This document shows, piece by piece, positions 33,601-47,200 of a stretch of DNA of 64,000 nt. The position numbers and the translations under genes are program-made. The notes below the pieces were generated by a model, which was not told the DNA's origin, did not search any database, and was given only the letters and a program-made list of their open reading frames with translations. The stretch is from the NCBI GenBank assembly GCA_019009955.1, contig CM032233.1, positions 60,040,001-60,104,000 on the forward strand, in the 5' to 3' direction. The number at the start of each line of letters is the position of its first letter. The stretch's first letter is position 1. The DNA comes from Riptortus pedestris (lineage: Eukaryota > Arthropoda > Insecta > Hemiptera > Alydidae).

Positions 33601-34023
33601 AACTTATTCTTAAACTAGAGCTGATTAGCTAATCAGGACCATCCTGTACTTCATTCTTTTTTTTATTCGACTCATTGAGCATGTACATATGAATTTAGGT
33701 TATCGAGTATGGCAACATAAATAAATAATAAATTTACCAATCTCATAAAAAACCTAGAGGCCTAAAGAGAGAGTTAATGATTACTCCTCTGCTCCAAACA
33801 TCCGATTAGTACACTTCACTAATGCATGTTATGACTAGGTAGGGTCAAGAGTAGACAAAGACTACCAGAGCAAGAATAGACTACTAAAGAATGGTTTGAA
33901 AGAGGCAGTTAGAATTTGTACAATACCCACTCATCTATATGGGTAAAAAAAAATGGAAAAGAGTAAATATCAAATAAAGGGCAAGTTGGTGCCGATGTAT
34001 GTGTGTATACAGATTGTGATGTC

Positions 34024-34094
34024 TTATATCTGTCTGTATTGACTGTTGAGTACAGTCAGATGTACTCTAAAACAGTCAATCCTAACAGATATAA
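34024..34094 (+). ncRNA. 71-nt hairpin, possible miRNA precursor
   Basis: TTATATCTGT pairs with ACAGATATAA (10 bp). A 5 x 5 internal loop follows, then TTGACTGTT pairs with AACAGTCAA (9 bp), a 3-nt bulge, and GAGTAC pairs with GTACTC around an 8-nt loop. Size and shape suit an animal pre-miRNA on either strand. I recognise no known mature sequence, and chance or a decayed foldback element cannot be excluded. Confidence 0.3.
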
Positions 34095-34284
34095 CAATAC
34101 TTAAGATTATTAATCTTTTCTTGTCTTGGGTATAATTCTGCTATCAGTTTAGTACCTGTAAGATAACTTCCATGATTAATAATTTTAAAATGCTGTATTT
34201 AAGCATTCTTGTAATATAAAACCTATATAAACATTTAATCCCCTTCTATCTTCTAATTACCACGATGAAGCCTATTTTTGTGAT

Positions 34285-34287
<3 letters not shown>

Positions 34288-34329
<42 letters not shown>
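34288..34329. repeat. (TA)n microsatellite
   Basis: About 42 bp of pure TA. Confidence 0.9.
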
Positions 34330-34331
<2 letters not shown>

Positions 34332-35939
34332 CATTGGAAACTCTGATTACTTGCAACAAACAATGCTCTAATCTATTTTAGGTACACAGGATTCTTGAGT
34401 ATATAGTACAGGAGCTCAATGTGAAACTAGTATAGTTGAGTGAACCCTGGTGTAAAATATTTCTCACCCACAGGGTAGTTGAAGACAATAAAAAAAGTCT
34501 TAACATAAGAAGAAGCATACTATTTGAACACAATTTCTTTTAAAAAATAAAAGAGATAACAAAAAAGACTGTTATCCAGGTGAACTATACAAATTTTTGG
34601 TAGTGGTCCCAACAAACTATATATGAAAAAAAAGAAAAGGAAAATCAAAGTTTCTTTAGAGCAGGCCAATCAGGTTGAAAACTTACAAATCTAAACAGTG
34701 ATTGCAAATAGGAACATTTTTTCCAATTTAATATGCAGCAGGTTACAAATATCATGAGCAGGGAAACAATACTATTTCTCACTACTGGTTAATGAGAAGC
34801 TAATATTTTTTTTAAACTTTACACGAGAATAAAATTTAAAACAATAAACAAACTTATCTATTTCAAGTCTATTACTATTAACTTAAGTCACTAAAACTAA
34901 GATAACAATGAATAATAATATTGTGTTTATAAATTAAATAGCTTATTTATATATCCATGTCCCGCTATTTTGGTTGAAGATCATCCAGTATGAATGTAAT
35001 GATATGAGCCATTTTGAGAAAAAAATTTTACATTAAGAAAATTATTTTTCTGTATCAGCCTCAAAACATTTAAATAACAAAAAAATGCATAATGAATTGA
35101 AAATTCATTTTGCTCCATAAAGTGAATCAACTCTGTGTAATTTAAAATTACAAAATCAAATATATTCTTGAGCAATAACAAATTTAGTAAATTATAAAAT
35201 TATAATGAAATACTATTCTTATTTGGATTTTTAAGAAAATTATAAAAAAAAAAAAATTATTTAGAGAGTACTATTATCCCCTTAAATGGGGCAAAAGTAG
35301 TTTCAAAATAAAATATATTTGTTGAAGAACCCAGGATTCATTTGCACCAATCGAAATGAACCCAATGCAATCATTATTTTTACAAAACTAGAAATAATTA
35401 ACAGATAATTTTATTTTGCCTGGACATCAATTCAATGTTTCTAGATTTAAATTATTGCTATATAGGTTTGTTAGGCTCCCCTAGGAAAAAAAAAAAAAAA
35501 AATTTACAAAACCATTCTTGTCATTAAATTAATAGGTATTGATACAAATAACTGTTGTTGAATTTCACAATGAAATCCATTTTCTTTTCTTTTTTAAATA
35601 AGAAAAACTTGAGAAGGAGAGAACTATTTGAAACCTGATGTATGTGTTGAATAAAATTTATTAATTTTCACCCAAAATAGCTCATATGAGTAAGTGCTTG
35701 TGTGTATATGTATTAGCAAGCAAATAAATCCAACCCTCTCTTTTAGCCAGGCAATGGGTAGGAGATCCATTATTAACCAGAGGTAAGCGTTTCACATTTT
35801 GAATTTAAATAGATAAAAATATTAACCTTAACATCTCCACCACACTTATATCAAACAGTAAACTATGTAAAAATTAAACAGATAGAGAACTTTCTAAAAT
35901 ATTCTCATATGCATTTGTATGAATCTTTAATAAATAAAT

Positions 35940-35965
35940 ACACACACACATACATGCACACACAC

Positions 35966-36024
<59 letters not shown>

Positions 36025-36072
36025 CATATATACACATACACACACACACACAAGCTTGTGTGTGTGTGTGTG
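35940..36072. repeat. Compound (CA)n-(TA)n-(CA)n-(TG)n repeat with a palindrome
   Basis: (CA)n, then about 50 bp of TA, then (CA)n that flips to (TG)n across AAGCTT. The flip makes a perfect 17-bp inverted repeat at 36038-36071. Confidence 0.95.
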
Positions 36073-38174
36073 AATGTGTATGATTAAGGCACACATACAC
36101 ATATATCAATTGTTATAATTATATTATCTATAAACTTAATAAAAAAATGTGTTAGAATGAAGACTCCAACACTAACAATTCAGAAAAAAATATATGAACT
36201 AAAGTTAACAACAACTTACAAACGAAAATAAAAAATATCTCTCTCAAGCCATTTTATCATCTAAATTGCACAATTTCTTAAATATTATTCAACCAAGTGA
36301 GAAGGAACAACAAAAATATTTAATTACTCTTAATATAAGTTGAGGAAACAAATTATACTTCATTTTAATCATATAATCAAATTTCCTAAGAAACTCTGTC
36401 TGATTTTAATTAGATCTGTAATAAATATATCTAATTTCATTAATTATTATTTATAATTGATGTAATATTATATTCAAGTATTCAAAACCTTAATAAATAT
36501 ACTAATAAGAAATTTAATTGACACGATAATCTAAATGTGAAAACCTCAAGCATTATCAAAATTCCAAGGGCACCATTAGGAAGACTTCAATAAATCTATA
36601 AATTCATTTAGTTTAGTGAGAAAATTGAAGAGAAACAATTAGAAATTTGTCTTGTGCAAAAATTGTTTTAATAAGTCGTGTTTTTGTTTTAACAAGTAAA
36701 ATTATTGTTTCATAGCAATTCATTGCATACATCAAATTCATGTTTTTATTGTGCAATTTGCTACAGAATAGAACGGACTCCAAGAAAACTAAAACTAGTT
36801 ATTAGAATATTTCAGTTCATTATTCAATGATTTGAAATCAAATTACTTGAAAATGATAGTATGCACCTTAACCAAATTTATGAAAATGTAAGCAGGGGAT
36901 AATGATAATTTATTGGGCTTGAAGTATACAATTAATATTCTAAAAATTATGGCTTTGGTAGTTAAATCAAGAATTATTAAAAAATAAATAAGTATTCCTT
37001 TCTAGTATTATTTAATTGCAAAAATTCTTTAAAGTACCCGATTGTTTTAAAAAATAAGTATAGTATTGTGTATGAATGTAACAGTGAGTATTTCATTAAT
37101 AAAACAAAACAAATGAAAAAGTTTAATAAACATTGTTTTTGCTATTAAATAATTGATAACCCATCTAATAAATTCTAAGATGAAAATGCCAGAAAAGACA
37201 ATGAATTCTCTTTATAAAATATTAATATTTCTGAAAACACACTCAGGAGTGATTTCCAGTCAAGACTAGAAATTTGGAGGAATTAAATCTACATGAAACA
37301 ATCTTGGAGAATTAATGTTTCTAAGTTATTAAATATCATATTTAATACCATTCATTACTCGTTTTCCTGTAAAATTAAAAAAAAAATCATTTGTGGCAAG
37401 TGGTGGTTGATTAACTTTTGGCACCCTGAAGATTATTCCCAGTATGGAAATAATTTAAACATGTACAGTACCACTTCTTATCCATCAAATAATAATTTAA
37501 AAGAGAGATGTACATTAAAATTATATGCACGAGTCTGTACCTCCATATGAAAAAAATAAATAAATAAATAACATTAATTCAACTTTAAAAATAAAAACAA
37601 AATAAAAGATTATACCATCCCTAGTTCATACTTACTTCTTACATAATTATACTAAGGTAATATTACAGTTTATATACAAATATTAATATTTTCGTACTTC
37701 AGAAAATACATGAGAATAATTAATATGAGAGTTTTCACTTATTGAATACGCATTATTATAGTTTTTGTTCTTGTTTTCAATTATTTTAAGCTTTAAAATG
37801 AAACATTTAACATGAAACATTAATATACTAAATAATAAAAATGGCCAGAATGATTAGAATATCCTTACAGAAGAGTTAACAAGGCATTAGATTATATTTC
37901 ATAATTTATCGAGAGATTTAAAAATAATGGAAAAGCAACGAGTTCACATCGTAACTATCTATGACTATTTGTTATAACACAATTAACCTTATGCTTAAAT
38001 TAATATATAAATACATTTACATATAAAAACGAATTATTTCATAAATGCCAGACTGATAAAAATAACTATATTAGAAAAATATATAATAAACAATTATTTA
38101 CAAATATCCAAAAATATCACAATCTTTGCTTCTAGCTATCACTTTGGTGCTTTCCAAGGTTATATAGGTATACT

Positions 38175-38295
38175 TCAGATTTCTACACCTAACTCTCGGG
38201 GAACACTGCTCTCTACTTTGATATTTTCTGCCTCTTCTTCAGTTGGTAGTAAAGGAACATTCACATTTGCTCGAGTGAAAAATGCCATTTTTTCT
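38175..38295 (-). CDS. kibra: kibra exon Q (terminal, 17th visible)
   Basis: Acceptor TTTGTTTCAG. Encodes [17 protein letters not shown], an acidic tail, and the end RELGVEI with TGA. The EKMAFFTR block matches the vertebrate C-terminus; the last four residues differ from human ADDV. Confidence 0.96.
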
Positions 38296-41200
38296 CTGAA
38301 ACAAACGTTATTATATATATGAAACCATAATGTATTAAACATTAATCTATACGCAAAACTACAAAAGAGAAGCTAACTGCTAATCTAATAAATAAAAACT
38401 GAGACCCTAAAGTAATCAAGCCATATTTAAAAAATATATTTTAAGATATGACACCTTAAATATGTTATATTCATGTTAGCATGCTTTTGTTTTCTTTTGT
38501 GTAGAGATAAACCATTCGTTTAGCTTAGCTTAAAAAGTATGAGTATGCTACCCACATCTGATATTTAAACCTTAGCAGGGAGTGATATTTAAAACTCAAC
38601 TGTAAAGTGAATATAGTTTGAACTTTTGGTTGTTAGATTGCAGCAATTTATAATATTACACCGAAAGCTCCGAGAGTGTCTCAGTAATTCACGTGTAGTT
38701 GTGAGTGGTAGTGCCAGGCCAGTCGCACTCTTAAGATCCACTTTTCTGGAAACTGCCCCACCCTTGGCAGATATTAAAAAAATCTCTCAAAATATAAGAA
38801 GATACACCTGCTTCTCAGCCAGATATTCCTGTTTGAGTGATTCTCTTTCTTATAAGATTGCTCATATTGATGTAAATAACCATAATCATCACAGTTGAAA
38901 AAGGCTAGGGCAATATGGCCAGTGTCTTTTCAAAGGAAAAAAAAGTTATGAGCCCGATCCCCCCTCCCCTACATATTTATAATCCTATACAGACATAAAA
39001 GTGGGTTCAAATGACTTATATGTTCCAGAAATAGATTACAATTGCTTCATCTTAAGTATCTGAGGAAAAATTAGAAAAGGTAAACTCCTGCCGCTTATTT
39101 AAGTAATGATCATCTGTCCAACAGATGGAGGGAAGATGCACACATGGTGCCAGTGAAGATATCAAAGAAACTCTATTCTTTTTCTCTATTTTTTTTTTGT
39201 TGGAGTTCTAAAATAATTGTCTCGAGAAACAGCATCTTATGTAATGAAAATATTATTTTCATATCTGAAGAGAGAAGCACTTCAATTTAAAATATCCAGC
39301 CTCAAAATTATCTGGAGAGTGGGCCAGTGATGAGATAGATTAATTCAAAAATAAATAATTAAATTAACAGTTATTTTTCTTTATCCTTTCTTATACTGAG
39401 TTCTATGTTTTATCTTATAATATTATTTACCTAGACATCATAAGAGTTTTAGATAGTGCCTTGTTTCTGCAGTTATTAATTATTATGGTATATATTGTCA
39501 GTTAAGGTTCCTACTTCTTATGTAATATTTTTATTTCCATGTTTTTGAATTTAGTTGTTCCCTTCTTTAAAGTAGGCATCAGATCAATATTTTACTGATC
39601 TATTATTCAAACCATAGTTTCACAAGGTTTATTTATTTCCAATACTTTGCATTTCAAGTGTTTCTATTTTATTAAATTTTAACATTAATTGTTCTTTACT
39701 AAATATAAATTAAATGTACTAACCGACAATAAAAAAATTAAATTATAACCGTTTAGAAAAAAATAAACACCAAGAATTATATGTAATAATTGGATAGCAG
39801 GCTGAGAAGCAGATATTCTCTGAAATGTAAATTATAGTAAGGGTTTCCAGCTTCAGATAAGTCACACAACTGTCTAAATTCTTTTTAGTTCAAAAAAGCT
39901 TTAAATAATGGAAAAGAAAGCAAATATTTATAGAAATTAAAATTGAAAGTTTGGGAATAAACCTAAAAGAAAAAACTACATCAATAATTGCTACTTAAAG
40001 ACATGCAGCATTCATTAATATCCCAAAAAAAAATTGTGATAATATAAATGATTATGTGGGAAATGCTGAAGTGAATAGAAGTTCATCTAGGCAATTTTAC
40101 AAAAATTGTAAAACCAATTATTCTTAAAACCAATAATATTTACATGTGAATTGTATTAAATTTCTTCAAAGTAACTTTCTGCTTAAGATTTGAATGCTCG
40201 CTTGCTACTAGTTGACATGGTAATGATAAAATAAAAAATTAAAAAATGTAATTATTTGAACTAGAGAATCATGTTAAATAAAACTGCTAAAAAGATCAAA
40301 ATTTGTGAATAATTCAACTATCACAATTAAATTAATTTGAAAGATAGAAAATGTTTGAATGTGTGGTATCTCTTCTTTATTTATCACATTGAAAATTAAT
40401 TACAACAAGTAATACTTACTTAAATGAAATTAAGTCTGGTTTCCCTTTTCCTGCTTTACTCTTACGAAGTTTGTAAATTTCTTTAAATGTTTTTTTCAAC
40501 AACTTTTCTACTTTCTTATCATCAGGACTTTTCTCATCCACCTATAAAAACAAAAAAAATCTTAGAATTCAAAATATTAATTATATCATTAAACAATCAA
40601 AATAAATACATTTTTAACTAATACTTTTAAAAATCATTTTGACATTAGATTTACGAAATCCAACATTTATTCGATAAATCATTTTTGATTAACAAGTTCT
40701 TTACCATATAACTTCAGAAAAAGTTAAAACTTATCGAATAACTTCTTCTTCATTACTGAGAGGCAAACCATGTATTTTATTGAATGTGCATAATGTTCCA
40801 GAAACTACTCGAGAAAGATAATTGGTCCTTCATTACTGGTTGAGAATCACTGTGTATGTTCTTATTAAAACAGTGAAATATGATAGAACTTTTTTACTTG
40901 GATGTTTCTATTAAAGCTTGGTAGTCTTCATCAGGTGTTTAATAAATTAAAAAAAATATACTAAAATTACAATTAAATTAATGTACCTTGTTAAAAGTTT
41001 TTATAACAAGGGGACATTAAAAAAAAAATAAAAATACTAAAGTATTAATAAATAGAACATTTCACAAATTGAAAAAGCCTATTTTATCTATAGAACTCTC
41101 TAAACCTGTAAAAAGTATTCTGAGCTTAGGTGATCAATATGTATAACTCAATTGTCAAAAAATTGTATTTCTATTATTACTATTGATGTGGAACATATAA

Positions 41201-44200
41201 ATTTGATATCCTTTGAGGAGGAATGTTGCACATCAAAATACATATTTGCACTAGGACTGAAAAAGATAACATCACTGTAATTATATACGGAATCCACTAT
41301 AACACTAAGAATAGTCTTGTTAAAGCAACAAAATATATACCAATAAATCAAAAAGTTCATCAGTACACAATTGAGCACTTGAATTAGTTTGTAGTGTTTT
41401 CTCATAGATAAAGCTATTAGTAGTGTTTTCCAATTGATAGAGTGGCTCCTCCTTCACGTAATCCTACTACCAATGGGGTTTTTTTTTTTTTTTTTAATTT
41501 AAGTCATTTGGTTGAAGCATAAATAACTGATCGTTTTACTTTATCTAATATGTCTAACTTCCTACTGGATAAAGTGTGTTTGCAGAGATTTGTTCTTCAT
41601 TACTTTAACATGAAGGAAAGACATCAAATTTTAGTGGATTTTAATGGAGAGCATTCTCTAGCTGAGCAAACATGTCGGAAATAGTTTAAAAGTGGTGATT
41701 TTGAGCTGGAAGACAAGAAATGACTTGGGCAGCCAAAAATATTCAAAGATGAAGAATTAAGAGTCATTGCTCAATGAAGATTCATGACAAATGCTTCTTT
41801 CGCTGAATAATATTTTTAGAACCATTTTTGTAAAATAAAACATCAATTTTTGAAAAAAAAAAATAGCTACAAATTAATTCAAACACCTAATATTAACAAG
41901 ATGTTTAATATACATCAAAAACGTATAGACATGCTAATGCTTAATTAGCATCCCATATATTCACAATTTATTTTGCATAATCCCCATACTCCAAAAGTTT
42001 CTGGTTTACCTACTAAAAAAATGGCACATTATACAACATTATTTTTTCTACTGATATCCCTTCCTTATAAATTAGTAAATTTTCCCTTCAAAAAATCATA
42101 TTCTTAAATCCCAAAAATCCTTTTGGATAAATAACAAAATGTTATTATTATTTTAATGCTGATTTGCAAAGTTAAATATTTTAAAGTTTCTCAACTCATG
42201 TCTCTATAGTCTCTTTTGATGCTATTATGCTTATTTAATCCTGCCCCATTATACAGGACTCTTTAATAAATAAAAAACCAAGATAAGCCTTTAATAAAAC
42301 TGGTTATGATACAACCCACCCACCTCCAATAAAAAAAAAGATCCATAATATATTATATTGAGAGTAGACACTAAATCAAGTCAAAGAGTTTTTATAACAA
42401 ACAAAAAAGTTCTTTACAATGGGTAAATTTCTCACTCTTGACCTTGCTTAAAATTTATTTACCGGGTTTTTGATCTGTCTCCTCCATTTTCTACGAACAT
42501 TACTTCTATTTATAAAAATATCTCGTAAGTTGTTACAAGTTAGTAAACCTAATTTACTTACCAGAGCAAATTACACCTTGAACACTTATCATAAAAGACT
42601 CAAATTTACTGTTGAGTTAAAAAATAACAATGAACTTTCATATCTGGACATGAAAAACCCTTACAGATTATTGCACCATCATTTCAAATTAGTAAACTAA
42701 AGCTTCTTGTAGACTGGGGTTTCAAATTTTCATTCTGTTCACCTATACCAGATAAAAGTCTGCCACACACTAAACAGATTTCCCACACACTAGAATGACA
42801 CACTGATAATATCCACTCATATTCTATTCTCTATTCCTCCCATAATACAAAGCCTATATAAACAAGACTTCAAATTTAAGTTGGATATGAGATACTTTGT
42901 GATACAAGTTACCTTAAATGTAAATCACAAGAGTAGGAGCATGGTTTAACAGAAGGTTAAAACAAAAAAATAAAAATAATTCAGATCATATCCAAATTAA
43001 AGAAAAAAAGATGTAGAACAATGATTGTAGTACATAACTTTATTCATATGGGAAAAAAAAAATATTTTTTTGGACCTGATGTATATTAACAGTGGTATAC
43101 ATGATTTTGTATTTTAATCCTCCAACCACCACCTGACAGATGTCAGCCATCAGCAAGCTTGATCTTTAGCTTTACACAAAACATTTATACATCAAGTTTG
43201 ATAACAATCAATAATTTATTAAGCAGACATTAATAATATATATATTTTTTAAATCAATGATTAATATTCAAATTTTAAAGCTAAAATTAATTATTGAATA
43301 ATATCTCTAATAATAAATAAAAAAGTGACTTATTTTATGAAGTGTGTGCCTTTTTATAATAGATTTTTGCTTTATGATTGTATTTATGTCATAAGTAATA
43401 GGAAGTACTCACTTTTTTCATTGTAGTGACACCATTAATTTTACTGTAACACACTTTTTATTTTTTTTATGTTTTGTTTATTTATTTGTTTTAAATACTA
43501 CCCACTATTATCATTGATATTATTGTTGATGACTATCCTGCAACTCAAGTAAGGTCTTTTTACTTTACTCCCTCAGTCTTGCTTCATCTGAACTGCCGAG
43601 GTGATCTCTACTTTTTATAGCGGTGCCCTGACCATGTGCATATCAGGGTTAGATGTTTTCTGTAAGCATGTGCCAGTGGGGTAGTGTTAACTCCAGTTTA
43701 TTAAGTTATAATGGTTCTTAGTTATAATCTGCTCAGGTACTCAAGTCAGAGAGTTTTTTTATCTATATCTCTTATGACAAATCACTTCATTACCTTATAT
43801 CCCTCTTGAAAACTCCCTGTAACTTCACACATCTCTGGATCTACAATTGTAAGTTTTTTTTTTTCTTCTATAAATTAAATGTATTGTCTTTTCATCTTAT
43901 CTCCCCATTTCAATTCTTATTACCACAAACAATATTAAAACCGATGGTCCGCCTTTTATCAACTTATTATTATTCTGATACTCATAATTTTCTGCTTTAC
44001 TATTACTTCTTATAAATGTTGCCCCTTTGAGACCATTTTTATGCTCTGAGAATAGATATACTACTATGTATTGAGAACCGCGATTTATAACAGTTGTATA
44101 TGTTATTGGAGGAAAAGGTTATGTTTAAGAAGCCTTAGGTGATGACCCTAATTAGCGTTACCTTGATTCAGATAGTTTTTTGGCCAGTACAGTATACCAT

Positions 44201-47200
44201 ACCTGTTGTCTCATTAATTAAAAAAAATAAAACATAATCAGTGAGTGATCTTATTCGCATCTTAGAACTATTAAAATATATTGACTAATTATACACGTGT
44301 TGGTATTCATTCTAACTTTAGGGGGAATAGGGTAATACTTAAAAATAAAAAAAATATAAATTACCATGTATAAATAAATAGATAAATTATATTTTATAAA
44401 CTCTTTTGATTACCAGTGCCAGACTGTTTGAGCTGGAAATGGTGAATTAAAAACAAAATTAAAATTAAATGTTGATTAAAATTTAATAAAAGCTATGGAA
44501 GAAGTATTCCTTCCAAAATAGTATCCCCCCCCACCCTCATTTATACTTACCCATGTTTTCTGATATAATTTTTTTAAAGCCCACATACTTTTGGGTTTGG
44601 TCCCTTAGTAGGCTTTATTATGGGATAATGTCTCACTTTGATCAAATCTAAATATTTAAATCATACCCTCCTCATTTAACCAGATGACAATAACTTTGAT
44701 CACTTCATAATGAATCTACCATATACCTTTCAGCAGTAGAATTTGTTCTATGAATGGTTGTAAGACAACAGTTTCACTTAATGGTACAGAAAAATTTAAT
44801 TTATTGCTGCTTAATGAATAACAAACACAAACTTTAAATAAGTACATCACACAAATGCAAGAAGTCATCATTACCTGTGCAACAAGATTCTGAAATTGAG
44901 AATCTTCCATAACCCAATTTGCCATTTCAATATCTCCTTTTTCCTTAGCAGCCTCAAGCCTAGATTTGAGTTCACGTAACCTATAGAGATCATCCTGCAA
45001 AGCATGTAGTCGAGTATGCTGAGCTCGAAGATCTAATTCTAAATCAAGTGATGTTCGGGGAACAGCTCCATGTGACGATGATTGTATAGGGGGATTTGAC
45101 CTTCCACTTCTCCATCGTAATGATCTCCTTTCAACAGCTCCTCTTTGGAATGCACATTGTGTACGGCGATAGAGTGGCATAGCACTATCACTATCACTTC
45201 TGTTTAACTGTTAAATAAATAAAAAAATGGCAGCATTAATATAAAACAAAACCAAATTGTTTATTGAATATTGTTAAACGGGAATAATGTGAATGAAGAA
45301 TTTGTATGTACAATTACCTTGCAAATATATTGTTTTGAAGCTGTAGGTGAAAATGTTTGGGAACGTTTTATGATATTTTGCATGCCTAGTTTCCATCCTC
45401 GTTCAGGAACAAACACACACTCAGTATTTGTTTCTTTATCTTCTTGTTCTTTTTTACTATTTTCATCTTCATCCTAATAAGAGAAATAAGCTAATGGTTA
45501 AAACAGAGCTTTTTTAAAATTACGCTATTTGAGGCTTTACAAATATACGTGTATCCATAAGAGACACTTACTGGATAAAAAGTTTGATTCATTTAGTGAT
45601 AGCTATTTTTTTTCTTTTTTGTCTGTTGCAGTTAATGAACATCAGACTCTAGATATTAAATACACTAAGAACAAATAAACCAGACACTCATATATTGTTA
45701 CATTTTCTTTTTTTTATAATGTACTAATGTATATAATTGATTACAACATATTGCAATACAAACCAAATTAAACAAGATGAGAAAAAAATCAACAGAACCA
45801 TAAGATTTATTTAGGAGAATGAAAATCATAACTACCCTTCTCTCTAACCTTGTTTAGGGGCTCAATCAATGCATCAAGTTGATAAGTGACTGGATTCTGT
45901 CTTGTGAAACAGAATCGCATTCTTCAACAAGAGCAGTATGAAGTTGCTGTTCAATGTTTATTGGAGGCAACAAACAATCTCTTTATTATGTCCCATAAAT
46001 GTTGTATGGGATTCATGTCAGAGGACATACTACCCAAGTGATGGGTCACAGTTTGAGTAATTTGTGGTTGTGGATAATTGTTCATAGCAAAATATTGTCC
46101 CCAATAAATAACAGATGAGACCATAGCTTCCACAAGAGCTTCCTCAAAACACCTCCCTGCAGTCAAAGCCCATTGGTAGTGATAAGTATGGCTTACAAAC
46201 ATGGTTAGGGCCATCACAGGTACAAAAATATCCTATAGGAAGTTACGTATGACAAAATTTTAAATATGAAACTAAATTCATTATCACTTTATCTGCTGAT
46301 ATTTATATGTATTTCGGGTTGCTGGTAGTTTTCATTTGTTATTCCATTTTAAGCAGTCCTGAACATCCTATCTCATCTAGCATTGAGTAGTCCAAAGATA
46401 ATCTCCATGTTTTTTAGTATATTCTCTCTAAGACAAAGAGGCACAGACAGAAAACTAAAGACTGGCCACGAATGGACATTTAATAGCAATATAATCAACG
46501 AACAACTCAATATTAGCTGAGATATGACTGAATAATCAGTATGAATAGCTCAGGCCATTCAAACTGGATAACAAACAAAAGGCACTAGCACACAGATATA
46601 CACCAGAACACCAGCTTGCTTAATCAAATAAATAAATAGTTTTATCCATAAGAACTTTACAATATTAAATTCATAGAGGAAATTTTTATACCTGAGTTGA
46701 ACCAAACCATGATTTTGACAAAAGTAGGCTAAAAATGTACAAACAAATAAAGTGGTCTAATACATAAGCAAATCTAACTGCACTATAATACCAAGCCTAC
46801 CCGTACTACACTCGAGTAAATTAATCTAACCAGAATCAATTTTAAATAACATAATACTGATTCAAAACTTATAAAAACAGCTGATTAGCAACAAATGTAC
46901 CTTACATCTTTTGTCTGAATTGAATTCACTTGTATTCAAAATTCTTGCCAGCTGTAATTGATAATCAGCCTCAGTAATGGTCTCCACCAAAAGATGTGAA
47001 ACAGTATCACATATATCCTAGAGGAGCTATGGTGCCAGCTCCTCTTAAACTACATTTTTATTTGATGAAAGAAAACAATTTGGAATAAAAATCAATTAAC
47101 TTAGTTACCAAATCAACTCTATAAAGTAAGAAATAGAACTGATTTACTTTCTTCTTTACATTGTTTTTATTGATTTTGATTACATTTATTCATTTTTATA

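Larger units (their letters stand above)
30691..38174. other. Gene-free AT-rich stretch; may include the kibra 3' UTR
   Basis: No exon-like sequence on either strand. It holds an (ATT)n run at 31712-31760, (TA)n at 34288-34329, the compound repeat near 36000 and a hairpin at 34024-34094. On the minus strand it lies directly after the kibra stop codon. AATAAA or ATTAAA complements are too frequent to pick a cleavage site. Confidence 0.5.
40542..44874 (-). other. kibra intron between exons O and P
   Basis: 4.3 kb. It contains a mariner relic and a degenerate family-X-like stretch at about 42755-43215 ('aacagatttcccacac' ... 'caagtttgataacaatcaat'). The rest is AT-rich without a recognised feature. 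Confidence 0.8.

Noticed and set aside
38626..38898. Plus-strand 90-codon frame inside a kibra intron
   Set aside because: It starts at a non-ATG codon, shows no domain, and nothing supports splicing or expression.
44716..44874. Read-through extension of kibra exon O to a stop in the intron
   Set aside because: The downstream exons P and Q carry the conserved Kibra C-terminus, and a good donor (GTAATG) ends exon O. The extension would need intron retention.
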